Origin: Tetrahymena elliotti 4EA
Lineage: Eukaryota; Ciliophora; Oligohymenophorea; Hymenostomatida; Tetrahymenidae
Direction of reading: 5' to 3'
NCBI GenBank assembly: GCA_000231825.2
Contig: JH720352.1
Location: 381,436 to 445,435, forward strand
DNA: 64,000 bases
Both the position numbers and the translations under genes were made by a program. This document shows, piece after piece, positions 48,162-57,957 of the stretch; position 1 is the first letter of the stretch, and every line of letters begins with the position of its first letter. The notes under the pieces are model-generated. The model was not told the DNA's origin and did not search any database. It saw only the letters and a program-made list of their open reading frames with translations.

Positions 48162-49566
48162 TCATTCCTATTAAGGATAGCTTTAATGTTTAGGTTTTCT
48201 GCCTTATTTAGTGTCTGATAACACTTAGTAATCAGATGATTTCTAATCTGTGCCGTGACATTTTTTCACATGATTTTTAAGACCACTACGATGTGCATAG
48301 CGTATATTACATTTCTTGCAAGTATTAGCTAGACTGTAGGCACCTTCAATGGTTTCATAAGCTTTTAGTTATGCTTTACTTAGTTATTTTATGCATAAGT
48401 NNNNNNNNNNNNNNNNNNNNNNNNNNNNNNNNNNNNNNNNNNNNNNNNNNNNNNNNNNNNNNNNNNNNNNNNNNNNNNNNNNNNNNNNNNNNNNNNNNNN
48501 NNNNNNNNNNNNNNNNNNNNNNNNNNNNNNNNNNNNNNNNNNNNNNNNNNNNNNNNNNNNNNNNNNNNNNNNNNNNNNNNNNNNNNNNNNNNNNNNNNNN
48601 NNNNNNNNNNNNNNNNNNNNNNNNNNNNNNNNNNNNNNNNNNNNNNNNNNNNNNNNNNNNNNNNNNNNNNNNNNNNNNNNNNNNNNNNNNNNNNNNNNNN
48701 NNNNNNNNNNNNNNNNNNNNNNNNNNNNNNNNNNNNNNNNNNNNNNNNNNNNNNNNNNNNNNNNNNNNNNNNNNNNNNNNNNNNNNNNNNNNNNNNNNNN
48801 NNNNNNNNNNNNNNNNNNNNNNNNNNNNNNNNNNNNNNNNNNNNNNNNNNNNNNNAGGACAATTATCTCTAGATTTAGGTTTACCTTTCATTTTTTTACT
48901 TTTTTTTATTGGTTTTTGCTGAGGTAAACTCAATTTATTTTCATTATCAGATTTGTTAGAGCAATTCACAAAAGGATTAGTATGGCTGTCATTATCTTCA
49001 AATTTTTGTTAACTGGAAGGAGAAGCATTAGAGTTTAAGCAAATATTTTTTTCTTGGGGTTGGTCGCCATATTTTTCTTCTTAAGTTTCTAACTCTATAT
49101 TTTAGTTGTTTTGTGATAAACGATCATGAGAATTTTAGGGAGAATAGGCTTCATTTTGGATATAATTGTTTTTTTCTTCTTCCATTTGTTCTTAACTAAA
49201 AACAGATATATTATTTTCTTCCTAAATAGCTTCCTCTTCACTTATGGCAAAGTTCTATTTTTAATCAATTCCAAGTTGCGTAATTTAGTTGTTTTATTAT
49301 GTATAATCTGAATACATTTATTAAGAATAACTTTTACTTAGGAAGTGCTGGATATTTTCTGATTCACTTTAGACAATAAATGGTGATAATTAATTTGAAA
49401 TTTAGGTAGATTCAGGTATCTTGTTTTCATGAAAATAGCTGCCTAGTTTTTCTAGACCTTCAATAAATTTTGAATCAGATATGTATTCTTTAGAGATATT
49501 TTCTTCATCAGATGAGAAAGGAGATTCATTTTGTAAAATTGGAGAATAAAAATTATTTGTACTCAT
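48162..49566 (-). CDS. C2H2 zinc-finger/AT-hook-like protein, array copy 1 (interrupted by assembly gap)
   Basis: Start ATG at 49566, TGA at 48162-48164; 455 unknown bases at 48401-48855 break the model, so length and frame continuity are unknown. Before the gap: an Asn/Glu/Gln-rich region with HENKIPESTQ and ICLNSNASPSSQQKF (conserved in copies 4 and 5), ending in a basic KMKGKPKSRDNC stretch. After the gap: the C-terminal zinc finger CKKCNIRYAHRSGLKNHVKK followed by CH, then QGRKPK, a minor-groove AT-hook-like motif. The ligand pattern is C-x2-C, then H-x4-H. Possibly a DNA-binding regulator; function unknown. The KMKGKPKSR stretch before the gap has no counterpart in copies 4 and 5. Confidence 0.65.
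48401..48855. other. assembly gap (455 N)
   Basis: Run of N inside zinc-finger array copy 1. Reading frames reported across it are artefacts. The true length may differ, and a tandem repeat or collapsed copy could lie here. Confidence 0.99.
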
Positions 49567-50577
49567 TTTTTTGTTAGTTTTTTATTTGTAATATTTTATT
49601 TTTAATTATTTATTATATTAAATCTTTGATTGATCCTTACAGGAAAAAGCTGAAATTGTACAAATCAAATTAAAATAGAAAAACTCTATTTGTGGAATTA
49701 ATAGATTAAGAAAAGAAAAGGTAGCTACAGAAGTTAATACAATTTAATTAAAATAGAAAAGTGTATCTGGAATTAATAGATAAAATTTACCTGTTTTTAA
49801 AATTCAAAAGATATACTACAGATTATGATTTAATAGTAGAATCTTATTGTTAAAATCAAAAGTAAAAACATTTTATTTAAAAATTTTAAGAGTGTAATTC
49901 ACTTGTCATTAATCCAAAAAGCTAATATTCAATTAGTTAGCTTAACTAAAATCGATAGAATATCTGGAAATAATCAAAAGTTTAATAAAAAACATTTTTC
50001 TTTTATGAGAAATTTATCTGAGGTGAATAATTGATCAATACATCATTAAAAAATAAAGAAAAAGAATTTAATTAAAAAACAAACTATATCCGAAATTAAT
50101 AGATTAAAAAAAGAAAAGATAGCTCTTTTTAAAACTCAAAAATTATATCTCTTAATTACATACATATTAAGATTAAATGGGAGTAGAATCTAATTGGGAA
50201 TGAAAAATATAAGAATTTTATTTCAAAATTTTATTAGTCTAAGTAATTAATCCAAAAAGCTAATATTAGATTAATTAGCTTTCCTAAGATGAAATAGAAG
50301 GTATATCTGGAAATAATTGTCAGTCTGCCTTAAATATAAATACAAAAGGGGTTTGTTTTTCTTTTTTTCAGATTAGAGTTTTAAAAGTAGAATTTCAAAC
50401 AAAAATCTACCTTGAAAAATAATAAAGAAAACTACACACTATATTATTTTCATAGAAAAATTGAAAAGAGAAAGCTGATAATTTATTTGGAGATCTTTGA
50501 TCAAATCATTAATTTGTTTTTTCCCTTCTCTGAATCTAAAATTTAAACTAATATTTCAAGTGTAAATAGTCTTTTTT
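49567..50577. repeat. non-coding tract of imperfect repeats, duplicated at 59590-60200
   Basis: Two repeat types. Type 1 is an AATTAAAATAGAAAA...GGAATTAATAGATTAA unit near 49670, 49745 and 50070. Type 2 is an AATCCAAAAAGCTAATATT...ATATCTGGAAATAAT unit near 49910 and 50255. Type 2 recurs at 59770-59850, and the following sequence to 50577 aligns with 59860-60160. This is the non-coding 3' flank of the kinesin gene plus a local expansion. Confidence 0.6.
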
Positions 50578-51097
50578 CTAAAGGAAGTAGCTATGGAGAT
50601 CTTTTAGGAGTAAGAATTTGAATGCTTTGAATTCCTTGATCTCTTTTTAAATGCATTTTCCTAGCATTTATCAATTTATAATTTTGTCTTTTCCATTTCT
50701 AGGATAGCATTTTAAAGCTCTTAAACTTCTTAAGATGGCCATCTTTCTTTCATTTCTTGTATTCTATTTGTATTCTAGATTGAATGAATAAGACTTAAAC
50801 TTTTTTTTGATTTTCATTTTTAATTTAAATTCGTTTTTGTTAATTTTACTTTGCTGGATGTGTATTAAATCTTTTAGATAATAGGGAAGATCAGTAAAAG
50901 AATCTTTTAGATTATAGGGAAGATTAGTAAAAGAATCTTTTGATGTGTTTTGCTAATCTAACTTCACTACCAAAATTGCTTTTTATATTATCATTTCTAA
51001 GCAATGATCGGCGTTAAACATTTGATGGTATTAGTGGAATAATAATTTTATTTTTATTTTATTTCGTTTATTCAGCTAAACTGAATTCTCTGGGCCT
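50578..51097 (-). pseudogene. broken copy of the kinesin gene tail
   Basis: Reads on the minus strand like the kinesin gene at 60640-61680. 50578-50790 matches its last exon (IQEMKERWPSQEVQEL here, IQEMKGRWSSQEVQEL in the gene), and 50810-51097 matches the end of an upstream exon (KDSFTNLP and TLLRND regions). About 0.55 kb of exons and introns between these parts is missing. An 8-bp deletion at about 50630 (GAATTCCTTG here, GAATTGAGGAATTCCTTG in the gene) shifts the frame, and a 33-bp stretch near 50868-50933 is duplicated. It cannot encode the normal tail. Confidence 0.85.
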
Positions 51098-51395
51098 AAA
51101 AATAGGAAATTACTATGTCTAGCGTAACTAAAAAACATCAGAAAAATGTTTGACCTATTTTGACAAAAAATTATAACTTATATTAAAAATTTGTCTTAGA
51201 TTGATTGGAATAAACTTATTTTAGAATTTTTACAGTTTTGTGTATTAATTTTTTGTATTTAAAAAGAGTTGTGTAAAATATATTATCTAAAAAAAGTTAA
51301 ATAAATAAAAATATGAAACATGAATTAAATTAATTAAATAAATAACTTGAGTTAATATATTAGATAATATATTTTTGTTTTCATAATTATTCATT

Positions 51396-52126
51396 TCATA
51401 TTTCATGAAAGAATTAATTGTTGCTTAATAATTTAGGTTTTCTGCCTAACTTAGTGTTTGGTTACACATATAAATCAGATGTTTTTTGATTTGGGTGGTA
51501 TTTTTTGACATGATTAGTAATACTGCTATGAGCTGCATAGGATTTTTTGCATTCCTTGCAAGTATAAGCTTCACTATAGGCATTTTTATTTTTTTAGCTA
51601 AAATCAATTTTTTTTAGCATGAGTTGTTGTTATTAAGATAGTTTATAGGTTGGTAATTACATTAATTATTGTTAGAATAATTAACAAAAGAATCTGTAAG
51701 AATATATTCAAGTTGACTCTGCACAAATTGTTATTAAAAGATAGGGTATGAATTAAAGTTTAAGCAAATGTCTATTTGTTCACATCGATTGCAATTTTAT
51801 TCATACTAAATTTCAAATAAGATGTATTAGTTGTCATATTATGAGTGATCATAGCCTTGCTAATCAGATTAGAATTCACTTAAGCAGTTTTAGATACTAT
51901 CTGAGTGACTTTAATAGGTAGGTTATTAGTCTTCTGGTTTACCTTATTAAGAATCTAAGGTCAAGTCATTCAAATTATTGCAAATGAAATTCTCATTCAG
52001 CAATTTTAGATTTTATTAAAATCTCTTAGGTGCATCCTCCTCATCTAATTCAAGCTATAAACACTCATCATTATAAAAGTCATCTTCAGTGATTTAATTT
52101 TCAGGTTATGAAATATTTAGGCTCAT
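51396..52126 (-). pseudogene. C2H2 zinc-finger/AT-hook-like gene, array copy 2, frameshifted
   Basis: ATG at 52126 opens an Asn/Glu-rich frame (MSLNISQPENQITEDDFYND) like the other copies. The zinc finger is intact in another frame: YTCKECKKSYAAHSSITNHV then KKYH, followed by LGRKPK and TGA at 51396-51398. Between them, at about 51590-51600, this copy lacks 16 nt present in copy 4, which breaks the frame. I looked for an intron that would restore it and found no GT in the right phase. It is either a recent pseudogene or an assembly/sequence error; the otherwise unbroken ~730 bp argues that decay is recent. Confidence 0.7.
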
Positions 52127-52950
52127 TGTTTGTTTTTTTATTTGTTAGTTATTTAGTTTTTTGGTATTATTTATTACATTTAGTTTGGTTGGTTTCGATA
52201 CTGTTTTCAATGAATATCTTAATGAAAACTATTAAAAAAACTATTTTCTAATTTTAATTAAATTAAATCATGATAGAAAATCATTAATTAAGTGAAAACA
52301 GTTGATTTATCTCATATTTAAGTAAAATAATAACTAAAATAGAAAATTAAAAAATTACTTAAAAATAGTCATTACAATCTCTCAAATAGAAACCTTCATT
52401 TTAAGGATTAAAAATTGAGATGATACTAATCTTAAAATTACGAAATGTTTTTAAGATTAAATTTGCCTATTAATAGGTTCAATTAAGTCAGAAATTAGTT
52501 AAAATATCTATCTGCTATATACAATCTATCATGTCAACCAGAGCTTTTTTCATTTCCAGAATTATTCTCCAGAAAGAATAGATTTTTTGATTTGTAAGAA
52601 GAAGAGCTTAAATGAAAAACCAAATATTTTGAATCTTAAAGAATATTTGTTCCAAAACTTAAAAAGAGCCTTCTTCTCATTATAATAGATTAAAAATACA
52701 TCAAAAATTTAAAAAATCAATTATAAAATTAGAAAATGATGATAAAAGGAATTATTTTCAAAAAAGAGTTGAAAAGGAGAGAAGCAATTAAGAAAAATTT
52801 GTGCAATAATTAAGTAAAAATTAAGTAGACACTTAAATATAAAAGTGATCCAAGTAAAACCAATGATACATATTTATAAGGAAAGTATCTAGTAAGTATT
52901 AATTCAAAATACAATAGATTTAAAATGAAGAAACTAAATCAATCTTTTTA
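52127..52950. other. intergenic, no gene seen
   Basis: 5' flank of array copy 2 and remains of the 3' flank of the next copy. AT-rich; nothing recognised. Confidence 0.45.
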
Positions 52951-53230
52951 TTGTTATCTTTGATTATGATATAAATTAATACTCTTCAATTTAAGATTTA
53001 GGTTTTCTCCCTTTTATCATTTTTGGCTACACATAAAAATCATAAGCTTATTAATTAAAAACAATAATTTTTAACATGGTTAATTAATTGCTCCAAAAAG
53101 ATTTGAATAGGAATTACTGCATATATTACAAGTATAAGCTTTAATCTATAAGCGTATTTGCTTTTAAGGCTTTTTGCATTGACAACTCATTTACTTTTGT
53201 AGAGAGCTATCTTTAATCATTCTTATTCTG
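52950..53230 (-). pseudogene. decayed zinc-finger gene, array copy 3
   Basis: Minus strand: YTCNICSNSYSNLFGAINQP keeps the first two cysteines of the finger at the expected spacing, but the two histidine positions are lost and the frame ends soon after. A KGRKPKS AT-hook-like stretch remains near 52990-53010 in a different frame. The N-terminal two thirds of the gene are not found upstream (53230-53870). This is a clear relic. Confidence 0.75.
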
Positions 53231-53878
53231 GCATTAATTTAATGATTTTTTATTTTTATGAGATATGTCTTAGATCTATTATGATTAATTACTGTTCTTA
53301 CCCATGCTATTCTTAGTTTTTCGTATCTATCTTTTTAGAAAAAACATGGTGTCAACTATAATTTAAAAAGACAATACTATTTCTCCTTTCTAATTAAAAA
53401 TAAATTTTTAATTTGCTACATTATTAATAAATTAAAAAGTTTTTTAATGACTGTGCAATAAAATATCTTGTTAAATTATATTCTCTCAAATAATAAAGTG
53501 AAATATAAAAGAATACTGACAACGAATAAATATTATAAATGTGTTGTAAAGGAAATCTAAAGTGATAAATAGAATTAATTAAAATTGAAATCTTAGAATT
53601 ATTATTGAAGAAAATCATCAATTTTGAAAAAAATAAAAGAATCAGTCTAATAAAATCAAATTTTATTTTTCAGATAAAAAACATGATTTTATTAAAACTA
53701 TTGAGTGCGAGAAACAATTTTCGATAATAAGGTAACAATTCTATTTTTAAAAGATGATTTAATGGAAATTTGAATTAATAAAGATAAAAAAATTATATAC
53801 ATTAAATATGTAATATATATTGAATGAATTAAATAAACTAGAATTAAATCATTCTTCTACTTTTGCTTTCTGAAATAT
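53231..53878. other. intergenic, no gene seen
   Basis: AT-rich sequence between decayed copy 3 and intact copy 4. A minus-strand frame at 53424-53621 is low-complexity and not believed. Confidence 0.45.
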
Positions 53879-54781
53879 TCATTTTTAGAAAGACTAAGCA
53901 TTCTTTTTAGATTTAGGTCTACCTAACTTTCTGTTTGGTTTAACTTGCAACTCCCATGTTTCTTTTCCAAGGTGATTAGTTTTGACATGATTAGTTATAC
54001 CAGCATGACTAGCATAGGCTGTTTAGCATTCCTTACAAGTATAAGCGTCGCAGTAGGCATTTTTATTTTTTTTAATTGCTTTTTGTTTAGCAGGACTCAA
54101 TTTTTTTAGACATAAGTTATTGCTAGATATGTTCATAGTTGTAGGATTGTGTTAATTGTTAGAACAATTAACAATAGGATTAATAAGGCTACCTGTAATT
54201 TGGTTGTTAGCTTCAAGTTTTTATTAAATGGAAGGAGAAACATTAGCATTTAAGCAAATATATTGTTCTTGATATTGGCCACAACATTATTCTTATTAAG
54301 TTTCAAACTCCTAATTTTGGTTGTTTTGTTATAAGTGATCATAACAATGTTAGGCCTATTAGGTTTGATTTTGGAAGTTATAGTTATTTTATCCCACTTG
54401 TACTTAAGTTTAAGGACATAGATTAGTGTTTAAGCAAGTGACGAGTCCTTCACTTTGATCACAGATTTATTCTAAATAAATTTCTTCTTCCATATCTTAG
54501 TTATTTGATTATGGATAATCACAACATGATTAATAAGATTTGCTTTCACTTAGTAAGCCCTAGTTATTTTCTGATTTACTTTAGTCAACAAAAGTCTAAT
54601 CTTAAAATTAGGTAGATTCACTTATATTGTTTTCAGAGTAAAACTTATCTAGTTCTTATAGATTTTTAGTGATTCTCAAATCATCAATTTATTTTTATAA
54701 TTATGCAAATTAACATTCTTCTTCTTAGAAACCCTCTTCACTATATTAACGTTGAAATAATTAAAAATTGTAGTTATTCAT
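53879..54781 (-). CDS. C2H2 zinc-finger/AT-hook-like protein, array copy 4
   Basis: Single exon, 300 aa, ATG at 54781, TGA at 53879-53881. Residues 1 to about 215 are acidic and Gln/Asn-rich, probably a disordered activation-type region, with an internal repeat of the ICLNANVSPSIQQ / VTCLNTNLCPQTQ kind. The zinc finger (about 244-266) is YTCKECQTAYASHAGITNHV then KTNH, ligands C-x2-C...H-x4-H, followed by GKETWELQVKPNRK and LGRPKSK, an AT-hook-like core. The intact frame and matched codon use with copy 5 suggest both are under selection. Likely nuclear DNA-binding; target unknown. Not recognised as a named family outside this array. Confidence 0.78.
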
Positions 54782-54784
54782 TGT

Positions 54785-55012
54785 CTTATTTAGTTTTTTT
54801 ATTTGTAATAATTTTTTTTGTAATTATTTATTATATTAAATCTTCTTAGTTAGTTTTTTTATTTGTAATAATTTTTTATGTAATTATTGATTTTTTTTTT
54901 TGAATATCTCTTTCATTCAGGCTATTAATTATAATTACTGAAATAGATAATATTTTCATGAATATCAATTTCACTCAGGTTATTAATTATAATTATTTGT
55001 AATTAATTTTAT
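54785..55012. repeat. two short tandem duplications upstream of array copy 4
   Basis: A 60-bp unit (containing TAGTTTTTTTATTTGTAATA) is present at 54791 and again at 54851. Immediately beyond, a 58-bp unit (TGAATATC...TCA.TCAGG.TATTAATTATAATTA) is present at 54901 and 54959. Both lie in the probable promoter or 5' UTR of copy 4. Confidence 0.8.
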
Positions 55013-57171
55013 TAATCTTACAGTTTACAAAAATGTTAACGAAGAAGGATTGAGTTAAAGAGTTACCAAATCTTAAATTATTAATTAATTCATATTCTAT
55101 TCAATTCTGTCACCCAAAAAAAGATATTTAAAGAGTGAAATAAGCATAATAAAGCATATTATCTTATTTTTTCTATTATTTCATCAGAAAATATGAATAG
55201 AAAAAAAATATTAGTTACTTTATTTTTAAAAATATTCTTAAACATTCTGATTAAATTTGTCATTTCAAATCAATCTTTTTGATAAATACTGTCATTTCAA
55301 ATCAAACTTTTTGATAAATACTGTCATCAATTAATCTGGTCTACTAGTAAAAAACTATTTATATCTACGCTGCAGCATGCAGCAGTTATTTACACATTTA
55401 AAATTTTAAATATGGAGTATTTTAAGTTAAATGTAAAATTGATCAAGTTATTTTTAGGATTTTGTAAAAATCTATCAACTGATCAAAATTTTGATGGTTT
55501 AGAATTACTATAAAATGTAAGAAAAATTTATAGGAAATGGAAGTATTATGAATTTTTATTTTCAATAACAGTATAAAAGATATTTATTTGTTACTAAATC
55601 CAATAATATTTTTCTTCTAGTCATAATTGATTAACAAGAATAACATCAAAAAGACAGTCTAATATGTTAATTCTAAAATTGATAATAGTCATTGAAATTA
55701 TATGCATTTAAGTGAAAAAAGACTATTGAAAAGGTATGAAATAATTTTGAAAATAGTTTGTGTAGTAATTAAGTAAAACAATGTCGAAGCATATAAATAA
55801 AAGTATTGAATTATGTTATCTTGAGGTATTGGACAAGATTAGTTAGCATCAATTAAAGTTTTTAAATAAAGAAAAATACCATCCATATTTGTACTTATTT
55901 ATTATACACTATAAGCACTAATCAAAATTTAAATAGTGAACCTTAGTATAAAAAAGGTGAGTTTTAGTTAACATACTTTAGGTTTCATCTTAAAATAAAC
56001 CCAGTTATAACTGATAATATAAAAATTAGTTAACTTTTAAAATATTATAAAATGTGAAAATCATGATAAATATCTTCAAAAATTTTCATATTTATTTAAT
56101 TTAAATATCTTTTGATTTCAAGTCCATTTCTACCCCTACCCCTATCTTTTATTTAATTAAAAAAAAATGAAAGGATGACGAATTGTTTTATAAAACATTA
56201 ATTTATTAATTGAAATTGCAGTACCGACATAATCAATCCCGCAAAATTTAACCAAAAAAATACTAAAACTAAAATTTATATCAAATAAAGTAAAACCTTT
56301 TATTCAATTTATTATTATATTTTTATCTTATTATATAAAAACATTAAAAATCTACATTAATTACTCTCTATTTTTCTATGATGATTTCAAAATAGTGTAA
56401 ATGGATTATGAGTTAGTATTAATATAAAATATGAGGATTTATTTATTCAATTTTATTAAATTTCCATAAAAATATCTGTCTATTTTATCATTCCTTCATT
56501 TTTTAAACTTATTTTTAAGAAAGAAGAGTTTCTTTGATTTTCTCAAAGAATAGGGTCAATTATAAAAGAAATATATTCAAAATCTATTAATATTCTTTGA
56601 ATTTTTTATTGATTAATATCATTTAAACAATTTAATCTGTAAATTCTAAGATTTAAAATGATAATTATTGAAATTATATTCAAAACAGAAGACAATATAA
56701 TAAATTTGAAATAGATAAACTCAATATTTTTTTTTATTGTTATTTTTAATAATTATTTTTTGAAATACTCTTTTGTTAGACTGAGGTTTTATAAAGATTG
56801 TCTACAAAATTAATATTAACAAAAAACTAATAAATATTACATCTTAAATCGAATCTAAGTTTAGAATAATATAAAATTAGATGTAAAATTCTAATTCTAA
56901 TAGAATATCAAAGAAAATAATTAGCTTTTAATCAAAAAATAGATATTTAGAAATCAAAGTAGTGAAATAAAATATGTTTCTCATATACAACATGATTTTT
57001 ATTAACTTCTCAAATAATTATCATAAAAAATTATAAAATAAATTTCTGGTTTACTTAATCCTTTTTAATATTTTAAAATAAAATTAAACAAATAGCAAAA
57101 AAATTAAATACACTAAATATTTATTGTATGTAAAATAAGGTAGAATAAATAATAAATTTTATTTTTGCTAT
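55013..57171. other. long intergenic region, no gene seen
   Basis: About 2.1 kb without a believable gene. A 32-bp tandem repeat (TGTCATTTCAAATCAA unit) occurs twice at about 55259-55322, with a partial third. A pyrimidine stretch TACCCCTACCCCTATC is at about 56133; it is not the ciliate telomere unit. A palindrome GCTGCAGCATGCAGC lies at about 55370. Confidence 0.5.
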
Positions 57172-57957
57172 TCATTTCTTAAAAGAATCAGTGTCATTTT
57201 TAGATTTAGGTCTCCCTTACTATCTGTTTGGTTTAACTTGTAACTGCCATGTTTTTTTTCCAGGGTGATTAGTTTTTACATGATAAGTAATGCCTGCATG
57301 ACTAGCATAGGGTATTTTGCATACCTTACAAGTGAAAGTGTCGCTGTAGGCATTTTTATTTTTTTAAATGGCTTTTTACTTAGCCAAACTATATTTTTTT
57401 TGGCATAAGTTATTATGATTTTAGTTAACCACAGTATTGAATTAATTATTATCATTAGAGCATCTAAAAGTAGGATTAGTCAGGTTGCTTGCAAACTGGT
57501 TAGGTTCAAACTCCTTATCATAGCTGCTTAATTATAGGTCGCCATTACATTATTAGACAGATTATGATTCAATTTGTAAGCCCTAAATATTTTCTTCAAT
57601 TTATTCTTAACTAGAAGGACAAGTGTTAATCTTTTAGCAACTATCTAGATCTTCTGATTGGCCACAGTTTTAGTTGTTTTGTTAAGGGTAATCATTACAA
57701 GATTAGTCAGATTAGTTTATGCTTAGGAAGTACTGGCTATTTTTTGATTAACTTTAGTCTACACATGACATATCTTATAATTAGATTGAGGTAGATTCAG
57801 TCACATTGTTTTAGGTGAAATACTAACCTAACTATAATAGATAAAATGAGCATCTCACATCTGAAACTTATTTTTAAAATTAGGCATTTTAGCATTCATC
57901 ATCTTAGAAACCCACCTCTATATGTTACTATTAAGTAGAACAAAAATCATAGCTCAT
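57172..57957 (-). CDS. C2H2 zinc-finger/AT-hook-like protein, array copy 5
   Basis: Single exon, 261 aa, ATG at 57957, TGA at 57172-57174. N-terminal ~190 residues are Gln/Ser/Asn-rich (QYFTQNNVTESTSIQLQD, NCGQSEDLDSCQ). A basic linker (KKYSLAKQKAIQKNKNAYSD) leads to the finger TFTCKVCKIPYASHAGITYH then VKTNH, followed by GKKTWQLQVKPNRQ and QGRPKSKND. The finger and tail are very close to copy 4, while the N-terminal regions differ greatly. This is the right-hand end of the array and looks intact. DNA binding is inferred from the C2H2 ligands plus GRPK core. Confidence 0.78.

Noticed and set aside
48371..48969. Long frames of unknown residues
   Set aside because: Artefacts of the N run in the assembly gap.
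56128..56148. CTACCCCTACCCCTATC as a telomere-like repeat
   Set aside because: The Tetrahymena telomere unit is CCCCAA/TTGGGG; this is a single short C-rich stretch with a different unit.
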